Below the pieces are notes generated by a model. The model saw nothing but the letters and a program-made list of their open reading frames with translations. It made no database searches and was not told the origin of the DNA. DNA of 64,000 nt. Source: Allantophomopsis cytisporea. Taxonomy: Eukaryota; Ascomycota; Leotiomycetes; Phacidiales; Phacidiaceae. Position numbers and translations under genes: made by a program. The DNA lies in the NCBI GenBank assembly GCA_024752435.1, contig CP103031.1, forward strand, positions 1,719,783 through 1,783,782. Direction: 5' to 3'. Positions 1-12,625 of this stretch are shown in pieces (the first letter of the stretch is position 1; each line of letters begins with the position of its first letter).

Positions 1-2054
1 GGAGATGTTGTTGCAGGCTGCGATGGAGTCAACAGTGTCGTTCGTGGTGCCATGAGAGATCACATGGAGAAGCTTACTCCCGGTATAAGCGCCAAAGACA
101 AAGCCGGTCTTTCGGCTGAGTACAACTGTATCTACGGTATCGCAAGACCAGTTAAAGGGCTCCACCCTGGCGATTCTCATCGCTCATACTACAAGGACTA
201 CTCCAACCTTGTGATTGTTGGCAAGAATGGTCGCGTTTTCTTCTTCCATTTCACTAAGCTCGACAAACGAAGATTCGGTACCGATATTCCAAAGTATACG
301 AGAGCTGATGAGGACGAGCACGTTAAGCCCTACTTAAAAACTCACGTTACGGATGAAGTTCTTTTCGAATCTGTTTGGAATGAGCGAATCCATACTGTCT
401 TCACGCCACTCGAAGAATCTCAGAGCGAGCATTGGCAATGGGATCGATTTGTGTGCCTGGGTGACTCCATTCACAAGGTATTCATATCCAATCCCTTCGA
501 ATACAAAGTACTAATGGTTATAGATGACCCCAAACATGGGTGCAGGAGGCAATTCCGCAATAGAGAGCGCCGCATCTCTAGCCAATGCTCTGGCCAAGAT
601 TGCGAACCAACCTCCGACCTTAAAGACAGTCCGAGGCGCATTGAAGGACTTCCAGGACGGCAGACAATACCGTGCCAACGCAATCTGCGATGCCGCCAAC
701 AAACTCACTAGGATTGAGGCACTTGCTACCATTCCTGATATGATCATGGGACTATACGCCATTCCAAACCTCGGCGATTACCTCTCAGATATTACATGCG
801 ATACTTTGATCGGTGCCGAAACACTCCATTCGGAACCTATGCCTGCAAGGGCGAACAACGCCACCATGCCGTGGGATCCAAAGTCCGGTGTGGGTAACAA
901 GGAGAAGAAATGGAAGAGAGCTGTAAAGGCGCTCCCACTTCTTGGGGTCTTATATGGCTTTTCCCAGACTTTCGGCAAGTTAATGGAGCAGGTTGTGCCT
1001 CAGCTCGTCGCAGCTCCAAAGCTTGGAGAAGTTATCATAGGTAGTGGAAAGCTTTCCTCGCTGGTTACCAAGTATTTTGGCATTGGCTGGTTAGACGAGT
1101 TGCTTTCTGTCTACGTAGCCGCATTCACCCCTGGAATTGGTGGGTTCGATGCCGCCGCCCGCTTGCAAATGATCGGATTTCTTGCAGATCTCCTTCCACT
1201 GCAAGCAATTTGGGCCATAGAGTCCAATCGCCGAGGAAACTTCCTGACAGCCACCCACATCCTGTAAGTAAGAAACCCCATTCAAACGACCTCCTTACTA
1301 ATTGGTCCCAAGCCCAACGGTTTACGGCGTCCTCTACCAACTAAAGGGTATAGGCTATGTAGCACCAATCTTCTACTTCCTACACTACGTCCAGTCACCG
1401 TTAGAGAACTACCAAGCAGCCGACAACCGCCTAACGCAGATGTCACGCACCAAGACTCTGCTCCCCACCCTTCTTACAACCTATGTAGCGCCATCCGTTG
1501 CAATGTTCGCCGCCCGCGGCCTTTCAACGCGCCAATGGATCAACGGCTTTTTCTGGCAACCCTTCCCAATCTACACTTCGTTGGTCCACGGTCTTTTCTC
1601 GCGCTACATAGTCACCGATACCACGAAGAGCGACCGCATCGATAACCCAGAGGCCGATATGCCCTACCTACGCATCACCTACGGCGTCACCGCCGGTCTT
1701 TCGACGCTTGCGTACCTATACATTCGCCTGTCGAAGCCATCCTCTCTCTCCATGACTGATATCTTCTTCGGAGACACCGCCAACCCTCTCGCTGCCATCT
1801 CCGGCATTGCCCAGGGTATGACACGCGGCCTTAGGTATGATCAGATTGCGGCGTTTGGGGCCGGTGCATACTGGACGCTACTCAGCTTCGGTGATTTGAA
1901 GAAGGCGAAGAAGATCGATGCGCCGTGGTGGAAGATTGGCGGCACTTTCGCGGCCGCGAACTTGATTGGTGGACCTGGTGCTGCGATGGCACTTATGTGG
2001 GGATGGAGGGAGGAGTGTTTGGCTAAGAGGCTGGTGCTTGGGGAGAAGAACTAG
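1..2054 (+). CDS. FAD-dependent monooxygenase with C-terminal membrane region (5' partial)
   Basis: Group A flavin monooxygenase; its beginning lies outside the window. The reading frame is open from base 1. Exons 1-477, 524-1263 and 1313-2054 join in phase across a 46-bp and a 49-bp intron. The first residues hold the conserved GCDGVNS (DG) motif, and DSIHKMTPN at the first junction is the GD motif that binds the FAD ribityl and pyrophosphate, so FAD dependence is secure. After about residue 300 of the visible part the protein leaves the hydroxylase fold and becomes a series of hydrophobic segments, giving a membrane-anchored C-terminal half. Many fungal PaxM-like monooxygenases carry such an extension, and some have been linked to meroterpenoid chemistry; a cyclase role for this half is only inference. 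No frameshift or stop is seen. Confidence 0.85.
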
Positions 2055-2798
2055 AGGACGCATCAAGTTCTGGTGGCATTTTGGAGATTGACTTCAGGCT
2101 CTCGTAATACCCACGTTGCATATAGTTATAGATCTTCTGTATATAGAACTATGTAATCTTTTTTCTTGGAGCTGATTTACAATAGCAACACCAGAACTCT
2201 TGAAACGTGTGACTGTTTACTTGTATTTAACTTATTGCATGTTTGTAGTGTCGAAGTGCAAACGATGCACTCACACTGCATACCATTCGAAGTTCTGCGG
2301 CAGTTCTAGCTTTTTTTACTGCTCATTTTCTGTGCATACTTGCAATGAGTTTCAGAGCCTATCGGAAATTGATGACCTAGTGTTGCTACCAGCCCTAATG
2401 ATTCTGGCTGTACAAACTCCATATACATCCTGACTAACGAGCGATTGAGGAAATTCTTAAATGGCTGACATTCTTCACATCACATCACGAAGGACCCAAT
2501 ATAACGAATTAGTAAACATTTATTTACAGTAGTTTATTCATTCCGCAAACTATGTAGAGATACAAGAAGCTCTGATCATCAAATCCGGTCCACAAACTCG
2601 CAAAGTCAATATTGATCCACCCCCAAATCACTCCAATCCATCAACCTTTTCCTATACTAGCCAACTCCAAAGATGAGCAAGAATGAATCCCATAACATAA
2701 ACCACAAGTTCGTCCACCCAAAGCAGAAAAATCGCTGACTTTTTCCCAATGCCAGAAGTCGCTCAAACTCCACATCAAAATTTAAAAAGAAACACCAT
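2055..2798. other. Intergenic, convergent 3' ends
   Basis: This stretch lies between the convergent 3' ends of the monooxygenase and RRN3. It is AT-rich and probably holds both 3' untranslated regions. I see no supported gene; the short ORFs here lack coding character. Confidence 0.5.
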
Positions 2799-4941
2799 TT
2801 ATTCATCATCAGGACTCTCATCGTCCTCGTCGAAATCTTCGTCGTAATCAAGCTCGACGCCTCCATCGTCCTCATCTTCAGAGCTATCGCCCTCGGCCTC
2901 TAACCCTGGTACACCTCGCCATTGCACGTAATCACCCTCAAGCCATTTCTTGCTCAGTGGAAGCTGATATGGGTCGAACGGGAAGTAAGCGTCGAGTTGA
3001 AACCAGCTCTCTTCCTCGCCTGCATCAGTTCCATTTCCAGTGCCACGGCCATAGCCACTTCCATAACCCGTATCTCTTCGGTAGTCTGCGTCTCCGGAAG
3101 CACAGTTGGAGCCAAGGAATTGACTCAGTCGGATGCGCTTATTAGATTCGAGGAGAGGGTAGACATAAAGGAAGTCAAGGTGGCGCGCGATCTGAGCGAA
3201 CTGCTCAACAATAGGGGGTGAGCAGACCTTAAGAGGGTTGAGTTTAGAGTAGATAGTACGGCTGAAAGCCTCCTTGATACCATCGCCCCAAATAAGCTCT
3301 GATGTTGAGAAAGACGATGGATCCTCATCGTCGATTATTTCCGGGTTATCAAGCAGATCTCTCCATCGGAAACAGAAAATGTAAAGGAGTGCTTGTGTCA
3401 TAGCGTAGAAAATGCCATATTTCGAGAGATCTGGGCCCCGACAGGTGAGCTCGTTATTTACGCGAATCTCTTCGAGATGCTTAACAATGTATTCGAACAT
3501 TGTGCGCACAACGAGGGTAGAAACATGGGCGCCACGAGCGATGAAGGAGGCGAGATATGCAGCAGACGATCGTCGAAGGACCTCCGGGCGAGCAGTATCA
3601 AATGCGTAGGTTGCGCAGAGACCCGTGAATGCATCAACAAGATCTTCAGACCTTTGTGCAAAATGGAACATAAGGAACTGGGTGTGACGAGAACGGTAAG
3701 TTGGCAGGATAATGTTGCTGAAGTGTTCCATGAGCATTCCAAACACAGTGTCGGCTTCGAAAGAATGTGGATCTTTAAACTGGGTGCTATAGAGGGAGAA
3801 AAGGATATCCAGGATAGCGTCCATCTTCTCTACATTGCCTTGGAACTCCTTTATGCGAGTTGTCTCATCGTCAGACTCATCCGATAGTACAGAATCAGCA
3901 TCGCTATCGTCGGAATCCTCCTCTTCCTCAAGTATTTGTTTCGGTGCCTTGACAGAAATGCCCCCAACAATAGCGCTTGCCAGCTCATCATCTACATCGT
4001 CAAGATCGACCTGCATCTGTACATCGATTTTGACCAACTTTTCGGTAATAAGGGCAAAAATATCGGACTTGAGCTCTGGAGCGTATTCGGTGATCTTGAT
4101 TATGTTGTGAATATATGTGACAAGGACCTTCTTGGTGTCATCGGAGAATGGAAACTTCGAGGTCAATATAGGTGCCAGTGTTCCACTAGCTGAAGGAATT
4201 AATCGGAGGAGGTATCGTAACGCCATATGTGTTCGTTCCGTCAGCTGCTCCTTTGAGACAACGGGGTAATCAGGCAGTCGACCGCTTGAGAGTCGTACTA
4301 ATGACCGAGTCAGACAGTGATCAAATATCAGGTCTAGGTAATAACTTACCACCACCAAGCTTATCCACCAACATGGCTAGCACCAGTCCAACGTAGCTGC
4401 CCTGAACAGTTGCCAGATTTCCTAAGAATTGTACGTATAACTTGACGAAGCTCTCATCGCGTCCGAGCCACTCGCAGTCAAGAACCGCTTTGACGAGTCC
4501 TGAACATTTTCGGCTGAGCAAACTGACGCAGCCCGTTAGTGCCACCAGATGCGTTCTCAAGCTCACAGCACTCGGCGCATCAGGATCGCTTGGTCTAGTG
4601 CTGAAGGTCTCCTTGAGGATATCGTATCCCTCAGAGTCCTCTCTAAGATGAGCCTGTATCGCAGATCTAACTTCTAATCGTACAGCTTCTGTATCCTTCT
4701 CGTAGATTGAATCGTCCATAATCCTTGACTGAACGTTCGGGTCGAACTCGACTTTCTTCTTGCTGACAATCACGTTATCAGGCTTATGTCTTTTGCTTGG
4801 ATTCTCGCTCTCTAGGTCATCATCGAGACCGGCGTCAGCGACAGTGCGACGGATAGCCGTCTTTCGCAATATGGCGGGTTTTGGCGTAGTAGTTGCCAGG
4901 GAGGATTTCGCAAGAGGCGCCATCGGCACCAGAGATACCAT
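2799..4941 (-). CDS. RRN3: RNA polymerase I-specific transcription initiation factor RRN3
   Basis: RRN3 (TIF-IA) binds RNA polymerase I and brings it to the rDNA promoter, so this is a nuclear housekeeping gene. Two exons are read on the minus strand, 4941-4350 and 4297-2799, separated by a 52-bp intron (GTAAGT...CATTAG) that joins in phase to give VDKLGGVRLSSGR. The product is 696 residues. Recognisable features are a basic N terminus with a KRHKPD nuclear-localisation-like patch, the helical HEAT-like body, an acidic serine/aspartate insert (EEEEDSDDSDADS) in the middle, a conserved HTQFLMFHFAQ block and a very acidic C-terminal tail. The start chosen is the ATG at 4941; another in-frame ATG lies at 4923, and the open frame extends upstream without further support. 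It is the only clear core gene in the window. Confidence 0.92.
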
Positions 4942-6250
4942 GACGTGATGGTAGTGAAGTACAGACTTTACATGGATTCTGCGAAAATGGAGGTAATTTG
5001 ACCAGAAAGCACGCGAGTCGGTGGTGATTATGCGATGTGTATGAAATGAAATGTGAAGGCGAGGTCGTGTGCGCGCATACAATGAAGTGAGTATTTTTCG
5101 AGGATTCCTCAGGTTGGAGGTCCCCGCATGGCACGTGCTCTGCCGCACTAAAAGGAATTTTATTACGCGCACGGACTCGTTAATTAGACCCTTAAAGATG
5201 AGGCACCAGGATACTGCTTTACCATGTACCTTGGTACTTTGAATATTCAGAATTCAAATGTGTAAATTAATTCTCATAAAGTACAAATGAAATCCGGAGC
5301 AGAAAATGCCCTCTTCTATTGTCTAATTTTTTTTAATGAATTTAACGATCTTTTTGTTGCATAACCCTTGACTACATTGTGCATATTGTTATATAATCAC
5401 GTTCGAGAGAATTAAAATATCATTCCGACATCAGACAACTATACAGACATCCAATTTCAAGTGATTTTGTTAGCATGGACGATACACACTGAGCATATAA
5501 CCACGATTTCGTATAAGATGCTGGCGATGATGCTCGTATTGTGACAGACTCGCCTTTTTAGTGCGAGCAATTTCATGGAATATACCTAGTGTAAACCATT
5601 TTTCGTCCTCATTATGATTGGCAACCCAAGACAGAGAACTCGTGATACAACATGCAGAATATGCATATCAAGAATAGCCGTCCTTTCAGTCAAGATGAAA
5701 GTCAGTTGTGTAACTTGAGAGGTGAGCAACCAATACTTCCTGTCAACGATGAAGTGAGAAGTAAGGAAGAAGAAGCAAAATGGGAAATCCGAATTGGAAG
5801 AGAAGGCCATTTTTGAAGATAATAACACCTACAGGCGTCGGGTGAACTGCGAGGTTATCGCGGCATGTAGGCCGAGATGCCGAAGTGCATATGGTCATTA
5901 TCCCTGAGCATCATATACCTTGCAGGGTAAAATACACTTCAAAATAAAAAAGAAGATAAAGTAGCCCCACACGAAAGGAAAGATGTATCATAGTCCCGAT
6001 TGGCAAAAGATGTTAGACCGAAATTATGACCAATACCATTCCCTCGTAATAAAATGCGTGATGACTTCGGTGATTCATATGTCGTTATCATCAACATCCA
6101 TGTAAAAGAAGGCAGAGATTAGAATTGTATATATATGTATATACATCAGATAAGGGCTTGTGTATCTGCCGGTGTAGATAAGGGCTTGTTAATCTGAATG
6201 TTCTGAACAGCAGTGAAAGTCAAAACGTCATAGTCTGCAAATTGGTCATC
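4942..6250. other. Intergenic, no gene seen
   Basis: This 1.3 kb AT-rich spacer separates the divergent RRN3 and FAD-monooxygenase genes and presumably contains both promoters. A 27-bp direct repeat (ATAAGGGCTTGT..., near 6149 and 6178) is the only structure noted. No ORF has coding character. Confidence 0.5.
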
Positions 6251-7738
6251 ATGACCATCAAAGTACTTATCGTCGGCGCTGGACCTGCTGGCTTAGGCGC
6301 TGCCATTCCACTTTTGCAAGCTGGCCATGACGTCCATGTGAGTTAAGACAAATAAGTTTCCACGGCGGACGACTGACGAGAATAGATCTTTGAACAATCT
6401 TCGTTTTTGAATGAAGTCGGAGCTGCAATAAGTGTTGCGCCTAATGCCACACGCATCCTCCGCGCTTGGGGAATCGACTTAAATTCTTTGCAAAGCGTCA
6501 GATGCAGGCGTCTTAGAGTGTGGGATGGAAATCTAGACATCTCCATCGCAGATACCGTAGGTGACATTTTCTGAAGATGGATTGCAAGCTGACTCCCAAG
6601 GATATTGACAATGCAAGACAAGAGCTTCAAGTTGAAGACGAATGGCTACTCGCTCATAGAGTCGACTTCCATTCATGCTTACAACAAGCAGCCTTGGAAG
6701 GATTTGATGGCAATAGACCTTCACTTCATCTAAAATCGAGAGTCGTGAACGTGGTAAGTATGTTCTCTCAAATGAATGTATGATATCTGATCTGGGATGA
6801 GGACCACGAACAAGCTGAGATCACTTTGGATGACGGAAATACGCATAGAGGTGATTTGATCATTGGAGCAGATGGAGTCCATGTAAGCCACCCGATGATA
6901 CTAATGAATAGAAATCTTACCGTTTGATCTTAGTCAAGAACTGTCACTTCTATCTTAGGAAGTCCGCCAAAGATTCTGAGTACAGGACAGAGCTGTTTTC
7001 GATTCCTCGTACCTACGGAAAAGCTTCTAGAAAATGCGCATACCAAAGCTTTAGTCGAAAAGGTTGGTTTGCTGGAGAATATCAATATCTTCCACAGCAA
7101 CGAGCTACGCCGCAGACTAGTCATGTATCCATGCCGAGAGGGGAAACTTCTGAACTGCGCTGGAATTTACCAAACACAACCTGGAGCTCCCGAAAATTCA
7201 GATTGGCTCTCAGGGGGAAGCAAAACCAGTCTAGTAGAGATGTATCAAGGCTTTGAAGTGGGATTGAGAGAATGCTGTGCTATGGCCGAAGATGTGAAGC
7301 ATTGGGTTCTTTCAACCAGGAATCCTCCATCGAAATTTACTGCTGGAAAGCTAGCTCTAATTGGAGATGCTGCTCATCCCACATTACCACGTATGACTCC
7401 AGTCCTTATGAATAGTGTGTGTGCTGAAATTGTTATCAGATCAAGGACAAGGGGCAGCTCAAGGGCTCGAAGATGCTGCCGCCTTAGGAGCACTTTGTGA
7501 TGCGACAACAACGCCGGACAAGTTGCCTGAACGCTTGCGTTGGTATGAGAAGATTAGATATGAGAGATCACTGACAGTGATGTTTATGTCAAGAATACGC
7601 AATGAAGAGAGGGAGAACATGCTCGAAGAATTAAGATCTTATGTGCCGAACGCGCAATGTCCGGACAATATGCTTCGATATACTTGGCTGTCCAAACCGA
7701 TTGATCGGGCACAAGACGAATTGGCTGGACTAGCTTGA
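6251..7738 (+). CDS. FAD-dependent monooxygenase, salicylate-hydroxylase-like
   Basis: Group A aromatic-ring hydroxylase-type flavoprotein of 415 residues, a normal length for the family. Six exons (6251-6337, 6386-6556, 6601-6753, 6802-6882, 6934-7390, 7440-7738) are separated by introns of 44-51 bp, all GT-AG, and all joining in phase. Without splicing the locus looks broken, but spliced it is intact. Visible motifs are VLIVGAGPAGLG (Rossmann GxGxxG, residues 6-17), the DG motif IIGADGVHSRTV across the exon 4/5 junction, and the GD motif LIGDAAHPTLPHQGQG across the last junction, which binds FAD. NAD(P)H-dependent hydroxylation is the expected reaction; the substrate is unknown. It lies next to a pathway-type regulator and upstream of methyl- and acyltransferases, which fits a secondary-metabolite tailoring role (inference). 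Confidence 0.88.
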
Positions 7739-8123
7739 CAAACTATTCTTAGATGGTGCTTATATGCGGTATATATTTGCTTCTTTTGAAAAAGTCGCTC
7801 ACATCAATTCATAAGCATGTTACACTACTCCCGTCCTTTCATTTATCTATCTGATTTTATCAACTCTGGGACACGGATATTGTCAAGCGCGAGCTTCATA
7901 AAGTAAGGTAAATGTAAATTGCACTAGTTGTGGGGCCGAGCCGAGAATCTACATGACGGAGTCGGGGGAACTCGACGGAACATACTTTCGTCATGTCTCT
8001 CCTCATCGGCATTCAAATTTCACCGGCTGTGACACCTTCAAAAGCAGGAGTGTAGGCAGTCTTCGTGCCGATTTGCAAATGCAAGTACCGAGAAATTGAT
8101 ACATTGAGACGTCAATGCTAAAT
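7739..8123. other. Intergenic, likely promoter of the 8124 regulator
   Basis: Short spacer between two genes transcribed in the same direction. No ORF with coding character and no clear structure are seen. Confidence 0.45.
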
Positions 8124-10946
8124 ATGTCGTCTGCGGAAGCCCCCCCGGAATATAAGTGCCTTGAATGCGAAGAAGCCTTCTCAAGGCGCGAACACCTGCA
8201 GCGCCACAGCCGAACGCACACCAAAGAAAAACCATTCAAATGCTCGGGATGCGATGAATCATTTGCTAGGATGTAAGGAATCATGTGTTGTTCTGCGCGA
8301 AACTATTTCCAGAATTTTTGTTAATGCCCTGACCAGAGACTCTTTGGGTCGACACTACAGCACAATCCATGCTCAAGACTCATCCTTAGATGGATCCGAA
8401 GTCACGACGTCGAAGACCAAGAGGGTGACCAAGGCCTGCAGCTCTTGTAGTCGCTCCAAGGTTCGGTGTGATGGTCAGCTTCCATGTCAAAGATGCCTTA
8501 ACTCGAAGCATGAATGCTCTTATGAGCCATCAAGGAAGCGGAAGCGAACATCACAGATCTCAAAATTTGATGATTCTCACACCGAGCACGTGTCATCAGC
8601 TCCGCAATTGTCTATGCAAGATCACAGAAACAATCCTTCGGATCCGTTCACTCAACCACCATTAGAAGCAGCTACCTTTAATTCAAATGCAGCTTCCAAT
8701 ATAGGAACATTCATCCCTCCATTTCCCCATACCAACGGCTTTCACGATGCTCGAACCAACTTTCCTGTTCCATCAACCGCCTATCAAACGGGACCAGGTT
8801 ACGAGTACACAGACTTTCCTCTCAATGTTGGCTTTGACCCTTGCAATGAAATCTATGAGCTTTTCAACATGAGCATTGATGCTATACCAACCGGTGTTTC
8901 TCCGTTTTTCTGGTCGAATCCTCTTATGATGCTTGATTTTGATAATGGCTTTCAGTCATCTTCAGCCATAATTACCGATCCAAGCCTCGGAGATAGTTCT
9001 ATTCAGCACATTCAAGCAATCCAGAAGCTGCCAGAGAGCAACATGTCACCATCTAACTCCGTGGCAGAAACCTACAGTCAAGTGGGCACTCCATTCCTTG
9101 ACCGCGACCATATGAATCCTAGGCACTATAGGTCTACAGATATAAAACAGGAAATTCAATTGAATTTTCCCGATATGTCTGGTATTTCAGATCTCGAAAT
9201 TGATGAGGAAAATAATGCTCATGTGAGGGACTTTGATGATAATTTCTTCAAGCCACTGTTGGATATGGAGGACCAACTGATAGGAAATTCGCCATTTCCT
9301 CGACGAGAGGAGAAATTGAAACTGCCCCCTACCAAGATACTGAACGCATGGACGCAGCTTTATTTTGAGCATTTTCACCCAATGTTCCCAATACTTCATC
9401 AACCTACTTATGGGACAGCAGAAACACATTGGCTACTAGCATTCACTGTCGCTGGGATAGGAGCCAGATATTCAATGTTGAAAAACGCGCATGAATGCTC
9501 ACTCGCAATCCAGGAACTCGTAAGAAGACAAGCTGCATATCTAGTAAGTTTTGTGATATACCATTGAAAGAAAATTTCCTCGCTGACATGAAAGTGTGAG
9601 AATGTCAACCAGTTTGCACAGCAACTATGGATGGTTCAGGTGACAATTCTGAGTCACATTGGACTCATGTATTGCGGCGATCGCAGAGCGCTCGAGTTTG
9701 CAGAAATCATGCAAAGCATTCCCACAGCTCTTGCAAGAAGACGCGGACTTTTAGAAGACGTCTTCTCGCATGAGAAACTGCCTTCTATGAACTTAACTTC
9801 CGAGCAACTCTGGCGTCTTTGGGTTCATGACGAAGGTAGAAGAAGGTTGGGATACGGAACTTGGGTGAGTGGACATTGGTATGTGGATTTACTAGGCTGA
9901 CCCTAGAGCAGCTCATCGATTCAACCTTTGCTCTTCACTTCGACCTTAGTCAACTGATGACAGTCGAAGAAATGAAAAACTCCATGCCATGTGCGGAAGC
10001 TCTGTGGGAGGCAAAAACAGCACAGAGTTGGTCCTCTTCGTTCACTGGCCTAGGTAAATTCAGCACCACCAGACCAATGACCATCACTAAATTAGTCATA
10101 GTCCCTAAGAAACTACCGACTTTAAATGCAGCAATTGCTAAATCCAATTATCAGACTGTGTGGACGTCCACTGGTCACCTTGGTAAACAAAGCATACTCC
10201 ATGCCTTATCAAGGGTCATTCACGACCGCGATCTTGTTTTTCTGGAGCCGAGTGATGAGGCGTATTGGATCTCACGCAGAAAAAAAGCCTTATCGAAAGC
10301 GGAGAAATTCATGGAGTCATTGAGCCTTGGATCCGAACAAGCCTTTGAACCTCGCTTCAATGATGTTCTTCGTTTGAGTCTCATGATGACAAGGCTCGCA
10401 ACATTCTCTACCGCTGCTGCTGACATGCCAGGCATAGCATTCCGTTATATGTATGGGACATTGGATGATGAGCAAGTTCGGACCGCAATTTTGGAACTGA
10501 CTCGTGACCCTCGAGAGGCTCGAAGAGCCATGATCTCCGCGGGAGATATCTACAACATAATTCGTAACAAACGGCCAAACTACTTTTCTGATCCTATAAT
10601 GCTTCTGCGCGCAACCGGTCTTGTTTATATGTTTACGAAGTACGAATATTGTGACCCTACATTGCCTCCCATCAAGGTTTGGAACTCGCATGACGACGGC
10701 TTTTTCTTGCAGAGCAATATTGGGGAGAAGGCATTCAACGACTGGGTTGAGCATGGAATCGGAAGACCCAAACTCCCAGGCATTGGCACTTTGTGTACGA
10801 AGCAAGGAAAGATCAGGCTATTGAAGGTCGCCGGAGAACTTATGAGTGAACTTCGGGTTTGGAGGGTAAGTCGGAGTTATGGAAAAATGTTGAGTAGACT
10901 GCTAGATAAGGAAATGGCTGAGCAGCCGGCACAACCTGCACAATGA
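8124..10946 (+). CDS. Transcription factor with C2H2 fingers plus Zn2Cys6 cluster
   Basis: Fungus-specific nuclear regulator with two DNA-binding modules. Four exons: 8124-8272, 8337-9543, 9613-9864 and 9912-10946. The first C2H2 finger (CLECEEAFSRREHLQRHSRTH) is in exon 1. The second (CSGCDESFARIDSLGRHYSTIH) is only complete when the 64-bp intron is removed, which supports the model. A Zn2Cys6 cluster follows: CSSCSRSKVRCDGQLPCQRC then C at the sixth position. The C-terminal half, from about residue 370 (WTQLYFEHFHPMFPILHQP), matches the fungal_trans regulatory region, including RLWVHDEGRRRLGYGTW joined to LIDS at the last intron. For that intron the acceptor at 9911 is preferred over an in-phase one at 9908. 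The gene lies between tailoring enzymes, suggesting local pathway control (inference). Confidence 0.87.
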
Positions 10947-11079
10947 TGTGATAGGACTGTATTGTACAAATGAACAATACATACAGTAGATCAAAGAAGT
11001 CCTCTCCAATACCTTGCTTGCTGATAGTGTAACGTTAAATAAAACCAAGTCATCTTGCCATCTAGAGATTCAAACGCCA

Positions 11080-11763
11080 TCACTCCTCATTGTTTTTGGA
11101 AGTCTTAGGGCCCCTGGCCACAAAAAGCAGCACAACCCCAACAACCCGGCCTTCGACGACGTCAAATTCCTCTTTTAGCGCCTCTAGAATCCCCTTTTCA
11201 CTGTCGTCCCAGTTTCCAAAAGTCCCCCACCAATTATACAGCCCCATAAGCATCCTACCACCTAAATTATGCTGAACGTCCTCCCCAAGAACAGTGGCAC
11301 CAAATATTGTTCCATCCTTCGCTAAGTTATGCTTCAAGTGTTGGAACAACTTCATTTTCCCGTTCAAAGGAGGCGGTAGACAATGGAGCAAGTACATAAG
11401 GGAGATAGACTCAAATTTATCACCAGTTGGCAGCGGCTGGAAGACATCATGCAGCACACATCGCACGTCCCGACCAATTCGATGCTTTGCCGCGGCGAGA
11501 CTGTCGGGATTCAGATCCATGAGCGTGATATCCGCATGCTCCGAGAGCGAGGCCCGGGCTGGGAAGTAGCCGGTCCCGACACCAATGTCGAGATGGTTGG
11601 TGCTGACATGCTGCTGGAAGAAAGGAAGGAGAACAGAATCGGTTGGACATCGCCAGAAATAATCGTTGGTTATGCCCAGTACCCAAATATCATAGAAGGA
11701 GAGGATGAGTGGGTAACTATATATGGCTGCTCCGCTGGCGGTGGATGATGCTACTTCAGACAT
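11080..11763 (-). CDS. SAM-dependent methyltransferase
   Basis: Intronless class I methyltransferase of 227 residues. Motif I is LDIGVGTGYFPAR (about 58-70), which binds S-adenosylmethionine. An acidic end of strand 2, LMDLNP (about 81-86), contacts the ribose. A motif IV-like stretch follows (SISLMYLLHCLPPP). The length is typical of small fungal methyltransferases found in metabolite clusters; O-, N- or C-specificity cannot be told. It is convergent with the upstream regulator (133-bp gap) and lies near the acyltransferase at 12626, so joint action on one small molecule is plausible but inferred. No sign of damage. Confidence 0.83.
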   Translation of the reverse strand: MSEVASSTASGAAIYSYPLILSFYDIWVLGITNDYFWRCPTDSVLLPFFQQHVSTNHLDIGVGTGYFPARASLSEHADITLMDLNPDSLAAAKHRIGRDVRCVLHDVFQPLPTGDKFESISLMYLLHCLPPPLNGKMKLFQHLKHNLAKDGTIFGATVLGEDVQHNLGGRMLMGLYNWWGTFGNWDDSEKGILEALKEEFDVVEGRVVGVVLLFVARGPKTSKNNEE

Positions 11764-12625
11764 GTTGTCTTTCCCGTCGACTGTTTCGATCTTCTATTTG
11801 CTTTGGGAAATTGTATGGCTGGATTTTGGCCTCCAGTTTGTGGTTTGATTTTTACTGATGATCTGACTTGGTTGTTCTCTATATATACGAGATCATGCCA
11901 CCTATCCGCTGCATCCGCACTACACGTCGATTATAGGATAGTTTCCAAGGGTTATAGCTCGTATAGACTGACAGATTCGTCGAGTTTCAACAAACCCCAC
12001 ATAATTATCATGCAGGTTCGCCAAAAAGAATGCAGTGCGCTTCCAAGTGTAGTGCAATAATGTAGAGTGGTCGCATAAGCCGCCTCTGGAGCCGCATACA
12101 GAGCCAGTTGGTATGTGCAGTCACCAAGCTTTCAATTCTCACAACAATTGATACGCATTAGAAACATATGTATATATAAATGAGTATGTAGGATAAAAGC
12201 ATGGAAGAATCCAGTTGGTAGCGGTTTCGTAATGCTTGTATTAATATTGCTACACCGTTTTACTGAAATTGAGGCTCGTACTTTGATTTTATACAAGAAA
12301 ATGGTGGCTGAAACACTAATTAAGTTATATAAAAATGTGTGATTTGCGAAGGCTTATGAACATCATAGTCATTATGGTTGAAGCCTGAAAGATTGCCATA
12401 TGATCATGAGACAGAGAAAACGAAGATTGAGTGCAGCGAGTGTATGCGTATATATATTAAAAGTCCTAAATGTATTGGACAACGGATATTCTTTAAAGGA
12501 GCTTAAACAAAGTATCCACCTGCGATACCGTTCATTGTAGATTTAGACAGACCATTGTAAAACTTGTAAGAAGTTATGGGCTGTGTGGTCTTGATTAAAT
12601 GAAACATAACGCCTACGTCGATTTA
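11764..12625. other. Intergenic, no gene seen
   Basis: The spacer contains the promoter side of the methyltransferase and the 3' side of the acyltransferase. It is AT-rich, with a TATATATAAA-like run near 12169. Nothing else is supported. Confidence 0.45.

Noticed and set aside
3393..3887. Plus-strand ORF of 164 residues
   Set aside because: It lies wholly antisense to RRN3 coding sequence, whose minus-strand protein is clearly conserved.
6251..7738. Pseudogene status for the FAD monooxygenase
   Set aside because: The apparent frame breaks are all explained by five short GT-AG introns that join in phase.
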